Source of the DNA: an uncultured Selenomonadaceae bacterium
GTDB taxonomy: Bacteria > Bacillota > Negativicutes > Selenomonadales > Selenomonadaceae
Reading direction: 5' to 3'
Assembly: GCA_905233965.1 (NCBI GenBank)
Contig: CAJOFG010000018.1
Span: 1 to 10,930, forward strand
Length of the DNA: 10,930 bases
Below the pieces are notes generated by a model that was not told the DNA's origin, did no database searches, and saw only the letters and a program-made list of their open reading frames with translations. Positions within the stretch are counted from its first letter, which is position 1. Every line of letters starts with the position of its first letter. The position numbers and the translations under genes are program-made. Positions 4,775 to 10,930 of this stretch are shown piece after piece.

Positions 4775-6037
4775 ATGAATGTTTTGTTAATCGGCGGCGG
4801 CGGTCGCGAACACGCACTTGCTTTTAAAATTTCTCAAAGTTCTCTGCTCGGAAAATTTTACGCGATACCCGGCAATCCCGGAATTGCGGAGTTCGCGGAG
4901 TGCGTCGAAAATATTTCTCCGGAAAAAAATTCCGACGTTGTAAATTTTGCGCGGGAAAAAAATATAGATTTGGTCGTCGTCGGACCGGAAGCCCCGCTTG
5001 TCAACGGACTGGTTGACGAATTGGAAAAAGCCGGAATAAAATCTTTCGGTTGCAACGCGAAGGCGGCACAACTCGAAGGCTCAAAAATTTTCGCAAAAAA
5101 TTTGATGAAGAAGTACAAAATTCCGACGGCGGACTTTGAAATTTTCACCGACCCGGACGCGGCGAAAAAATATATTCAATCGAAAGGCGCACCGATTGTC
5201 ATTAAAGCTGACGGATTGGCGGCGGGCAAAGGCGTTATCGTCGCACAAAATTTGCAAGACGCTTTGAACGCTGTGGACGAGATGAAAAATTTCGGCGCGG
5301 CGGGAAGTAAAATCGTCGTTGAAGAATTTATGGACGGCGAAGAGGCATCCGTTCTCGCATTCACCGACGGAAAGATTATTTTGCCGATGATTCCGGCGCA
5401 AGATCATAAACGCGTAAACGACGGCGACGAGGGATTGAATACCGGCGGCATGGGTTCGTATGCTCCGGCTCCTGTTGTCACTCGGGAAGTTGCGAAACGT
5501 GTCGAAGAAAAAATTTTGCAACCGGTTATTGCCGCACTCAACGCGGAGGGAATAACTTATCGCGGTTGCCTTTACGCCGGCTTGATGATTAAGGACGGCG
5601 AACCGAAAGTCGTGGAGTTCAATGCGCGTTTCGGCGACCCGGAGACTCAAGTCGTCCTCCCGCTCCTTGAAAGTGATTTGCTTGAAATTATGCTTGCCTG
5701 TGCCGAAGGAAATCTTGCCGACAAAAAAATTTCTTGGTGTTCGGACTGCGCGGTCTGCGTCGTTTTGGCAAGCGGCGGCTACCCGAAGGCTTACAAAAAA
5801 AATTTGCCGATTGACGGCATAACGAAGGCAAAAACTTTGGGCGCGCTGATTTTCCATGCGGGAACGAAATCTGCGGACGGAAAAATTTTGACAAGCGGCG
5901 GCAGAGTTCTCGGCGTGACGGTGACGGCAAAAAATATTCGGGACGCACTGGAAAAAGTTTACAAATGCGTTGACGTGATAAAATTTGACGATATGCATTT
6001 CAGACGGGATATTGCGGCAAAAGCTTTGAGGAAATAA
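4775..6037 (+). CDS. purD: Phosphoribosylamine-glycine ligase (GAR synthetase)
   Basis: A 420-residue ATP-grasp enzyme of full family length. It joins glycine to 5-phosphoribosylamine with ATP to make GAR, the second step of purine synthesis, in the cytoplasm. Motifs in order are the N-terminal GGGGREHA (7-14), VVVGPEAPLVNGL (67-79), the ATP-grasp lid ADGLAAGKG (145-153), PAQDHKRVNDGDEGLNTGGMGSYAP (207-231) and the metal-binding EFNARFGDPETQ (281-292). The ATG at 4775 is right for the N-terminal strand MNVLLIGGGG; the ribosome site is weak (AAGG about 13 bases upstream). The gene is alone here, with its own promoter, whereas in many Bacillota purD closes a long pur operon. Its TAA overlaps the U-run region of the minus-strand terminator that follows. 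Confidence 0.98.
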   Translation: MNVLLIGGGGREHALAFKISQSSLLGKFYAIPGNPGIAEFAECVENISPEKNSDVVNFAREKNIDLVVVGPEAPLVNGLVDELEKAGIKSFGCNAKAAQLEGSKIFAKNLMKKYKIPTADFEIFTDPDAAKKYIQSKGAPIVIKADGLAAGKGVIVAQNLQDALNAVDEMKNFGAAGSKIVVEEFMDGEEASVLAFTDGKIILPMIPAQDHKRVNDGDEGLNTGGMGSYAPAPVVTREVAKRVEEKILQPVIAALNAEGITYRGCLYAGLMIKDGEPKVVEFNARFGDPETQVVLPLLESDLLEIMLACAEGNLADKKISWCSDCAVCVVLASGGYPKAYKKNLPIDGITKAKTLGALIFHAGTKSADGKILTSGGRVLGVTVTAKNIRDALEKVYKCVDVIKFDDMHFRRDIAAKALRK

Positions 6038-6066
6038 AAAATCCGGAGAAAAAATTTTCTCTCCGG
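6036..6066 (-). terminator. Terminator of the HAD phosphatase gene, convergent with purD
   Basis: CCGGAGA (6043-6049) pairs with TCTCCGG (6060-6066), with AAAA/TTTT inside the loop. Read on the minus strand the stem is followed by ATTTTTTA (6035-6042), a proper U-run. On the + strand the bases after the stem are not T-rich, so it is a poorer terminator for purD. Confidence 0.75.
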
Positions 6067-6086
6067 CAACAAAAAAATTTTTCGGC

Positions 6087-6899
6087 TCAAAAATATTTTT
6101 CGATAACTTTTACAACTCCGTCGCGGTCGTTGTCATCGGTAACAAAGTCCGCGACGTTTTTTATTTCCTCCGTCGCATTTCCCATCGCCACACCGATGCC
6201 GGCAGTTTTTAAAATTTCCAAATCATTCGGCGCATCACCGACTGCAATCGTTTCCGAAAGATCGATATTCAAAATTTTGCAAAGTTCGATAAGACCGGAT
6301 GCCTTCGTGATGTTCGGCGGCGACGCTTCGATATTTGTTTCTTCTGCGAAAACGAGATTCAAGCCGGTTTTTTTCAGTCGTTCGACATTCCTTGCCCGCG
6401 ATTCAAGCGACTGATGATAGAGATTTACTTTGACGACTTCGCCGGGATTTTCGCGAACATATTCTTTGAAGTCGTCGCGGTAAGTCGAAATTCGCCGGTA
6501 CATATCTTTATAAATTCCCATATGAAATTTTTCGACGTGCTCCACGTCATCATAACGGGCAACAGATTTATCGGTCGTCAGCAGGTGAATCATGGCTTGT
6601 TCTTCCAGTCCGGCATCAATCAATTCAAAAATCAAATCCTCCGGCACCGGGTGAACGGTCAAAGGTTTTTTGTTCACGAAGTCGTAAACCATGCCGCCGC
6701 TTATCAAAATTCCGTGACGCATGGTCTTTAAATCTTCCGCATAATCAATCATTTCGGCAAGTCCGCGTCCGCTTGCAACCACGACTTCAACGCCGCGTTT
6801 CAAAAGTTCGGAAATTGCGTTCGCCGTCGCCGGAGATATTTTTTTCTCTGAATTTAAAGTCGTCCCGTCCATGTCGAGTGCCAGAAGTTTGTACTGCAT
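6087..6899 (-). CDS. Cof-type HAD-IIB family sugar-phosphate phosphatase
   Basis: A 270-residue protein with all four HAD motifs: DMDGT (9-13, nucleophile D9, acid/base D11), SGR (43-45), K199 in ITKASGL, and GDAPNDLEIL (221-230). The C2B cap domain lies between motifs II and III. Members of this Cof/YidA-like group hydrolyse sugar phosphates, phosphorylated vitamins or flavin precursors in the cytoplasm with Mg2+; the substrate cannot be inferred here. The start at 6899 follows GGAGGG at 8-base spacing. The frame is open for 53 more codons upstream but crosses the promoter and has no ribosome site. It is a single-gene unit with promoter and terminator. Confidence 0.92.
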   Translation of the reverse strand: MQYKLLALDMDGTTLNSEKKISPATANAISELLKRGVEVVVASGRGLAEMIDYAEDLKTMRHGILISGGMVYDFVNKKPLTVHPVPEDLIFELIDAGLEEQAMIHLLTTDKSVARYDDVEHVEKFHMGIYKDMYRRISTYRDDFKEYVRENPGEVVKVNLYHQSLESRARNVERLKKTGLNLVFAEETNIEASPPNITKASGLIELCKILNIDLSETIAVGDAPNDLEILKTAGIGVAMGNATEEIKNVADFVTDDNDRDGVVKVIEKYF

Positions 6900-6933
6900 A
6901 AAAAAATTCCCTCCATAAAAAATTCTTGACGAA

Positions 6934-6962
6934 ATTTTACAACGGGGGAAAATTTTTTTCAA
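6934..6962 (-). promoter_or_regulatory. Promoter of the HAD phosphatase gene
   Basis: On the minus strand TTGAAA (6957-6962) and TAAAAT (6934-6939) are 17 bases apart. Start is near 6927, leaving about 28 leader bases that hold the GGAGGG ribosome site. The rest of the gap up to 7022 shows nothing else I can name. Confidence 0.7.
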
Positions 6963-7022
6963 TAACGAGATAATTGCACACTCGCTTACCGATTCTGACG
7001 GTTCAAATGATGTCCGGCGCAA

Positions 7023-7078
7023 ACAAAAAAAATCCTCAAGGTTGCAATCAGGTTGCAATTATCTTCGAGGATTTTTTT
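7023..7078 (-). terminator. Terminator after ahbB, with a repeated element in its loop
   Basis: AATCCTCAAG (7031-7040) pairs with CTT and GAGGATT (7063-7073, one bulged base), and the flanking A/T runs extend the stem. On the minus strand it is followed by eight U (7025-7032). The 22-base loop contains GGTTGCAAT twice (7040-7048 and 7051-7059). Confidence 0.8.
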
Positions 7079-7560
7079 TATTCGCAAAAATATTTCATGC
7101 CGGTTTTTTTCCATTCCTTTTTCGAGTACATAATTTGAAAATCGGAAATGCCGGTCATGCGCGAAAGTTCGGAAATAATTTCGTTGCACTCTTCGCGGGT
7201 CTTGGCGTGAACCATTGTGTAAATGTTATAAATCCAATTCGGCGCAGTGTTCCTTTCGTAACAGTGAGAAACTGCCGGGTGCGCGGAAAAAATTTTTGCG
7301 ACTTCGTCCGATTTTTCCGGCGGCACATTCCAAGCGCAGAGAGCATTTGCCTTGAATCCGGTTTCGCGGTGACGAAGTACCGCACCCATTTTGCGAATTT
7401 TTTTTTCGTCCATAAATTCCTGCACGCGCCGAATAAAATCTTCTTCACTCATGCCGACGCGCTCCGCCAAAACTTTGTACGGTTCTTCGCAAATGGGAAA
7501 TTCTTCCTGCAAAACTTTTATGATTTCTTTGTCCCGGCTGCTCAATTCCGGTTCGTTCAT
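7078..7560 (-). CDS. ahbB: Siroheme decarboxylase subunit AhbB (Lrp/AsnC-like)
   Basis: A 160-residue protein. Residues about 7-60 form an AsnC/Lrp-type helix-turn-helix and the rest an AsnC-like ligand domain. Subunit-specific blocks are GAVLRHRETGFKANAL (59-74), VSHCYER (97-103) and NWIYNIYTMVH (108-118). In the siroheme-dependent haem pathway, AhbA and AhbB together remove two acetate carboxyls from siroheme, giving 12,18-didecarboxysiroheme; related NirD/L/G/H proteins do this for haem d1. It starts 14 bases after the ahbA stop behind AGAGGT, so the two are translationally close, as expected for a heterodimer. Despite the helix-turn-helix, characterised members are enzymes. AhbC and AhbD are not in the window. 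Confidence 0.9.
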   Translation of the reverse strand: MNEPELSSRDKEIIKVLQEEFPICEEPYKVLAERVGMSEEDFIRRVQEFMDEKKIRKMGAVLRHRETGFKANALCAWNVPPEKSDEVAKIFSAHPAVSHCYERNTAPNWIYNIYTMVHAKTREECNEIISELSRMTGISDFQIMYSKKEWKKTGMKYFCE

Positions 7561-7574
7561 TTCGGTTACCTCTT

Positions 7575-8033
7575 TTAATGCAGTTTGAATTGCACGTTGA
7601 TTTTGTATTTCTTGTTCGATTTCAATTTCAGCATTTCACTCACGCCCGGCAGGGAAGAAATTTCGGACAAAATATTTGTTTCAGTTCCCGGCTCCCGCGT
7701 CAAAAGAGTGAACCACAAATTGTATTTTCCTTCGCGCTCGTAATTGTGAGTGACTCCGGGATAACGGTTGACAACTTCCGCAACGGCTTTAATTTCCTCC
7801 GGCTCGACTTGCAAAGCGATTAAAGTTCCGTCGTAACCCAAATTGTTTGAGTTGAAAAAAGTTCCGATTCGTCGCAAATATCCCGCCGTTTTAAGTTTGC
7901 GAAGTCCGGAAATTACCGTGCTCTCGTCCGAGCCGAGCAACTCCGCCATTTTGGCGAAGGGGTGACTGCAGACCGGCAAATTTCCCTGCAAAAGATTTAA
8001 AAGAGATTTGTCGAAAGTCGAAAGCTTTTCCAT
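7575..8033 (-). CDS. ahbA: Siroheme decarboxylase subunit AhbA (Lrp/AsnC-like)
   Basis: A 152-residue protein built like AhbB, with an N-terminal helix-turn-helix (about 5-55) and an AsnC-like domain. Blocks characteristic of AhbA are LGYDGTLIALQV (65-76), GVTHNYERE (93-101) and NLWFTLL (105-111), with a C-terminal KINVQF strand. It is the partner of AhbB in siroheme decarboxylation. The ATG at 8033 has AAGGAG 9 bases upstream; an in-frame TTG at 8054 would add seven residues but has no ribosome site. The gene follows engB by 42 bases and probably has its own promoter inside the end of engB. An inverted repeat lies in its leader. Confidence 0.9.
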   Translation of the reverse strand: MEKLSTFDKSLLNLLQGNLPVCSHPFAKMAELLGSDESTVISGLRKLKTAGYLRRIGTFFNSNNLGYDGTLIALQVEPEEIKAVAEVVNRYPGVTHNYEREGKYNLWFTLLTREPGTETNILSEISSLPGVSEMLKLKSNKKYKINVQFKLH

Positions 8034-8059
8034 TTTTATTCTCTCCTTCGGCAAAAAAA

Positions 8060-8072
8060 TGAATCACATTCA
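8060..8072. promoter_or_regulatory. Perfect inverted repeat in the ahbA leader (candidate operator)
   Basis: TGAAT-GTG-ATTCA is a perfect 13-base palindrome with 5-base arms. It lies at or just after the predicted ahbA transcription start, where a repressor could block transcription. The spacing resembles sites of small dimeric regulators, but it is too short to name one. Confidence 0.35.
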
Positions 8073-8075
8073 AGT

Positions 8076-8723
8076 TTATTTTACCAAAGAGGATGCGATT
8101 ACGTCAAGTAAATCTGAACGCCCTTCATTTTTTTTTGCGGAAGTCGGAATGATTGAGTCTTCGCCGATTCCCAAAACTTTTTTTATCACGGCAAGTTGTT
8201 TTCTTTGTTCGTTTTTGCCAAGCTTGTCGGACTTCGTCGCGGCAATTAACACCGGCAAATTTTTTTCGACGAGGTAATTGAACATTTTTATATCCGACTC
8301 TTGCGGCGGGTGTCGCAAGTCGATAAGCTGGCAGACAAATTCGATTTCTTTCCGCGTCGTCAAATATTCGTCGATAAATTTTGCCCAAGTGCTTCGATTA
8401 CTCTTGCTTGTTTTCGCGTAACCGTAGCCGGGCAAATCGACGAGGTAAAAATTTTTCATTTCGACTTGCAAATTTTCCGGCTCATCGTCCGGCGCGGAAG
8501 AAATTTTTAAAGTCGTCCTGAAAAAATTTATCGCTTGAGTTTTTCCCGGCGTTTGTGAAGTTCGCGCAAGATTTTTTCGTCCGGTCAAAGAATTTATCAA
8601 CGAAGATTTCCCGACGTTCGAGCGACCGAGAAAAACTATTTCCGGCAAATTTTCTTCCGGGTACTGTTGCTTGCCGACTGCAGAAATTATGTATTCGCTT
8701 TTCGTCACGTTAATTTTTTTCAT
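8076..8723 (-). CDS. engB: Ribosome biogenesis GTPase EngB (YihA/YsxC)
   Basis: A 215-residue GTPase with G1 GRSNVGKSS (33-41), G2 region TSQTPGKTQ (55-63), G3 DLPGYGYA (96-103), G4 TKSD (163-166) and G5 SAK (195-197). EngB assists assembly of the large ribosomal subunit and is usually essential. The protein is about 15 residues longer than typical (about 195-200) because of an acidic stretch, KISSAPDDEPENLQVEM (73-89), between switch I and G3. The ATG at 8723 follows AAGGGG by 9 bases. It is only 3 bases after the phosphatase gene, so the two are co-transcribed. Confidence 0.96.
   Translation of the reverse strand: MKKINVTKSEYIISAVGKQQYPEENLPEIVFLGRSNVGKSSLINSLTGRKNLARTSQTPGKTQAINFFRTTLKISSAPDDEPENLQVEMKNFYLVDLPGYGYAKTSKSNRSTWAKFIDEYLTTRKEIEFVCQLIDLRHPPQESDIKMFNYLVEKNLPVLIAATKSDKLGKNEQRKQLAVIKKVLGIGEDSIIPTSAKKNEGRSDLLDVIASSLVK
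8078..8107 (-). promoter_or_regulatory. Internal promoter for ahbAB in the 3' end of engB
   Basis: On the minus strand TTGACG (8102-8107) and TAAAAT (8078-8083) are 18 bases apart, with TGG before the -10 box (extended -10). Start is near 8071, giving a leader of about 38 bases. It would let ahbAB be expressed separately from engB. Confidence 0.55.
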
Positions 8724-8726
8724 GGC

Positions 8727-9347
8727 TCATATCCCCTTCAAATGCGCCGTGCCGTTCATCAGTTCGACCGAAATATTTCCGTCAATCACGCGCAAAATAT
8801 TTACTCCGGTATTGAATTGAGTTATCGCCCACATTTTTTTCAGCGGCATTTCCAAAATCGCGCAAAGGACGCAACGATTTACCGAACCGTGAGAAACGAT
8901 GATTACATGAGAATCTTTTTTCTCCTCGTGGACGGAAATTATTTTTTTCAGTGCGTTCATCGCCCGTACTTGAGTTTGCAAAAAAGTTTCGCCGTTATTT
9001 ATTTTCAACTTCTCCGGCTCCTCGAAAAATGCTTTGAAATTTTCCGGATCTTTATCAACCATTTCGCGGAAAAAATTTCCTTCCCAATCGCCGAAATTCG
9101 TTTCGCGCAATTCCGGCAGATGAGTTACCGGCAAATTGAATTTGTTCGACAACACCAACGCGGTCGTTTTCGCTCTGGCAAGGTCGCTCGAATAAATCGC
9201 GTCGGCTTTTTCAAACGGACAATGCGCCGCCAAAAGTCTTGCCTGATGAAGTCCGTCCGGTGAAAGGTGCGTATCCGAAATTCCTTGAATTTTTCCCAAC
9301 GTGTTCCAATCCGTCACGCCGTGCCTGACCAACATTATTTTTAACAT
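8727..9347 (-). CDS. Histidine-family phosphatase (PhoE/CobC/GpmB-like)
   Basis: A 206-residue branch-1 histidine phosphatase. The catalytic RHG motif is at residues 8-10 (H9 is phosphorylated in the family). The substrate-loop block LRETNFGDWEG spans 80-90 and the second catalytic His is in VSHGSVNR (H153). These enzymes include broad phosphatases, cofactor-independent mutases and the cobalamin enzyme CobC; I cannot tell them apart here, and there is no cobalamin gene nearby. The start at 9347 follows GAGGT by 7 bases; another ATG at 9335 lacks this. The frame runs far upstream into antisense of the CNNM gene, which is not coding. It begins the transcript that continues into engB. Confidence 0.9.
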   Translation of the reverse strand: MLKIMLVRHGVTDWNTLGKIQGISDTHLSPDGLHQARLLAAHCPFEKADAIYSSDLARAKTTALVLSNKFNLPVTHLPELRETNFGDWEGNFFREMVDKDPENFKAFFEEPEKLKINNGETFLQTQVRAMNALKKIISVHEEKKDSHVIIVSHGSVNRCVLCAILEMPLKKMWAITQFNTGVNILRVIDGNISVELMNGTAHLKGI

Positions 9348-9366
9348 GAGTATCACCTCGCGCAAA

Positions 9367-9372
9367 ATTATA
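9367..9372 (-). promoter_or_regulatory. Perfect -10 box for the phosphatase-engB unit
   Basis: TATAAT on the minus strand lies 20 bases before the phosphatase start and just after the CNNM terminator, where a promoter is expected. No good -35 box is present at 16-18 bases. Confidence 0.45.
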
Positions 9373-9400
9373 TAAAATTTTTTCCGGCAAATAAATATCG

Positions 9401-9427
9401 AAAAAAAAATCGCCCGAACCCGGACGA
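9401..9427 (-). terminator. Terminator of the CNNM/CorC gene
   Basis: On the minus strand CGTCCG (9421-9426) pairs with CGGGCG (9411-9416), one U/G pair, with a 4-base loop and a run of nine U (9401-9409). On the + strand the wobble becomes a mismatch, so it acts mainly on the minus strand. Confidence 0.85.
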
Positions 9428-9438
9428 AAAAAATTTTT

Positions 9439-10737
9439 TTAAGATTCGATTTTTTTATTCGCCAGTCGAACAAGTACGCGGGTGATTCGCACACCGTCCA
9501 CTTCCTCGACGTAAAAAGTATTTCCTTCAAAAGATTCCGTTTGCCCGACGCGCGAGCCGCCGATTGTGTCAACGTCCTCGTCATCAATGTCAATTTTAAA
9601 TTCGTCCTCAAGTTCCTCAAGCAACATTTTCGCGTCGATTGAGTAAAGATTTTCTTCGCGCTTTTCCGCCTCCGGGCGTTCGCTCTCGTCGAACTCGTCC
9701 CGAATGTCGCCGACAATTTCTTCGATAACGTCTTCGATTGTAACCATGCCCGCCGTGCCGCCGTACTCGTCAACGACTATTGCAAGTTGAGAACGATTTT
9801 TTTGCATCATCTTCAACAGCAAAGTCACGTCCATACTTTCCGGAACGACGAAAACTTTTCGCGCCAATTTTTTTAAATCAGCCCGAAAATTTTTTCCGTC
9901 GGACAAATTTTTTCCGACCAAATCTTTGACGTGCAGGAAACCGATAATGTGATCTTTATCTTCGTTGCAAACCGGGTAGCGCGTCATCTGCTCTTCAAGC
10001 ATCGTTTCCAAATTTTCGCTATAACTTTTGTCAATGTAAAGGCAGACCATATCGGTGCGCGGAACCATAATTTCCCGGACGCTCAATTCGGTGAAGTCGA
10101 AAACATTATCGACAAAATTTACTTCCGTTTCGTCAACCAATCCCTGTTTCCGGCTCTCCTTCATCAGCAGGCGAATTTCTTCCGGGTTGTGTGCAACATC
10201 GCCTTCTCCGCTCTGTTCGATACCAAAATTTTTCGCGACGAAGTTTGCCGTGACATTCAGCATGGTGACGAACGGATACATGACTTTCCAAAAAATCAGC
10301 ATGGGCAAAGCGATCGTCAGCAAAATTTTTTCCGAATTGACTATCGCCATCGACTTCGGCGTAAGCTCACCCAAAATTATATGCATTGCGGTAATCAGCG
10401 TAAACGCCAGCGCGAATGAAATTGTATGTCCCAACGTGTCGCCCAAACCGACGGCTTGAGTTATCGGCAGAATCAATTCCGCGACGAAAGGTTCACCGAC
10501 CCAGCCCAGACCGAGCGAGGCAAGAGTAATTCCGAGTTGCGTCACGGAAAGTGCTTCGTCCAATTCGTCGGTAAGTTTTTTTGCGTAAACCGCTCTTTTG
10601 TTTCCCTCCTGAATCAGCGTTTCCAATCGGGACGGACGCATTTTGACGCAACAAAATTCCGCCGCAACAAAAAATCCGTTCATCGCAATGAGGAAGAATA
10701 CCAAAAGAGTTTGCAACAATATGGGAACCGGATCCAA
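9439..10737 (-). CDS. CNNM/CorC family membrane protein with CBS pair (HlyC/CorC type)
   Basis: A 432-residue protein of the usual three-part form. A CNNM/DUF21 membrane domain (about 1-170) has hydrophobic segments near 5-28, 63-95, 103-122 and 136-168 and the conserved GELTPKS (123-129). A CBS pair (about 215-345) begins at REIMVPRTDM and ends at DEYGGTAGMVTIEDVIEEIVGDI. A C-terminal CorC_HlyC domain spans about 360-430. Such proteins sit in the inner membrane; bacterial CorC-type members export Mg2+, and the old haemolysin label is not informative. The start is TTG at 10737, chosen because GGGAGG (10748-10753) is at ideal spacing and the first hydrophobic helix follows at once. No promoter fits between it and the hairpin at 10761-10788, so it may rely on readthrough from the tRNA genes. 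Confidence 0.93.
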   Translation of the reverse strand: MDPVPILLQTLLVFFLIAMNGFFVAAEFCCVKMRPSRLETLIQEGNKRAVYAKKLTDELDEALSVTQLGITLASLGLGWVGEPFVAELILPITQAVGLGDTLGHTISFALAFTLITAMHIILGELTPKSMAIVNSEKILLTIALPMLIFWKVMYPFVTMLNVTANFVAKNFGIEQSGEGDVAHNPEEIRLLMKESRKQGLVDETEVNFVDNVFDFTELSVREIMVPRTDMVCLYIDKSYSENLETMLEEQMTRYPVCNEDKDHIIGFLHVKDLVGKNLSDGKNFRADLKKLARKVFVVPESMDVTLLLKMMQKNRSQLAIVVDEYGGTAGMVTIEDVIEEIVGDIRDEFDESERPEAEKREENLYSIDAKMLLEELEDEFKIDIDDEDVDTIGGSRVGQTESFEGNTFYVEEVDGVRITRVLVRLANKKIES

Positions 10738-10760
10738 AGCAGAAAAACCTCCCGAAATAT

Positions 10761-10788
10761 AAAAAAGACTTCCCGCGATACGCGAAAG
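10761..10788 (-). terminator. Candidate terminator after the tRNA-Leu genes, just before the CNNM gene
   Basis: On the minus strand CTTTCGCG (10781-10788) pairs with CGCGGGAA (10770-10777) in a 7-bp stem with two wobble pairs and a 3-base loop. Three bases and then six U (10761-10766) follow. The CNNM ribosome site starts only 8 bases further on. Confidence 0.5.
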
Positions 10789-10807
10789 CCCGGTTAATTT
10801 TTAAATG

Positions 10808-10894
10808 TGGTGCGGTTGATGAGACTTGAACTCATACGCCCTTTCGAGCACTGCCCCCTCAAAGCAGCGTGTCTGCCTGTTCCACCACAACCGC
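10808..10894 (-). tRNA. tRNA-Leu (anticodon GAG)
   Basis: An 87-base class II tRNA. The acceptor stem is GCGGTTG/CAACCGC, with discriminator A and encoded CCA (10808-10810 on the + strand). The anticodon stem CTGCT/GGCAG encloses loop TTGAGGG, giving GAG at 10858-10860, which reads CUC/CUU (Leu). A long variable arm is present and the T-arm is GAGTTCAAGTCTC. Confidence 0.96.
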
Positions 10895-10900
10895 TTTAAA

Positions 10901-10930
10901 TGGTGCGGTCGGTGAGACTTGAACTCACAC
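10901..10930 (-). tRNA. 3' end of a second tRNA, probably tRNA-Leu (truncated by window edge)
   Basis: The T-arm (GTGAG, loop TTCAAGT, CTCAC), the acceptor 3' strand CGACCGC, discriminator A and CCA are visible. It lies 6 bases upstream of tRNA-Leu(GAG) in transcription order, and its T-arm is nearly identical to that gene's, so it is likely another tRNA-Leu. The anticodon is outside the window. Confidence 0.8.

Noticed and set aside
5081..5998. A 305-codon open frame on the minus strand
   Set aside because: It is the shadow of purD, whose full-length motifs leave no doubt about the coding strand.
6900..7058. 53 extra codons upstream of the HAD phosphatase start
   Set aside because: They cross a good promoter and reach the ahbB terminator; DMDGT is at the expected distance from ATG 6899.
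7042..7578. A 178-codon open frame on the plus strand
   Set aside because: It is antisense to ahbB and its terminator, rich in Phe/His, with no family resemblance.
9348..9773. Long N-terminal extension of the phosphatase frame
   Set aside because: It is antisense to the CNNM gene and crosses that gene's terminator; RHG must be near the N-terminus.

Overview
The window looks like chromosomal DNA from an anaerobic, low-to-moderate GC member of the Bacillota. Strong GGAGG-type ribosome sites, a CsaB pyruvyl transferase, a LarE sulfur transferase, a rubredoxin/rubrerythrin-type protein, siroheme decarboxylase subunits (AhbA/AhbB) and an ECF transporter ATPase point that way. Negativicutes is my best guess, held loosely because there is no rRNA or ribosomal protein to test it. 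Coding DNA is full of AAA, ATT, TTT, GAA and CCG codons, which produces many A(n)T(n) tracts ending in CCGG.

Layout, left to right. Positions 2-601 (+) hold the C-terminal half of csaB and a bidirectional terminator. Positions 656-1789 (-) hold larE followed by a small TIGR04076-family gene. Positions 1905-3481 (+) look like one redox operon. Its leader ends in a terminator-like hairpin just before the first ribosome site. Its genes are a Tat-signal Cys-rich protein carrying an apparent one-base frameshift, a 100-residue half-ferritin/rubredoxin protein, a flavodoxin-fold NAD(P)H oxidoreductase and a 38-codon ORF. A tRNA-Leu(CAA) with a near-consensus promoter follows.

Positions 3788-4630 (-) carry a solitary EcfA1-type ATPase, divergent from purD (4775-6037, +). 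From 6087 to the right edge everything is on the minus strand. In transcription order (right to left) there is a tRNA-Leu pair, a CNNM/CorC membrane protein, a histidine-family phosphatase, engB, ahbA-ahbB, and a Cof-type HAD phosphatase. Terminators separate the units, and ahbAB has its own likely promoter inside the end of engB.

Most of the window is ordinary housekeeping. The parts most worth a second look are the leader hairpin and unusual proteins of the 1905-3481 operon, the larE/TIGR04076 pair with its three-cysteine LarE, and the ahbAB promoter region. I saw no insertion sequences, CRISPR array, phage genes or origin.
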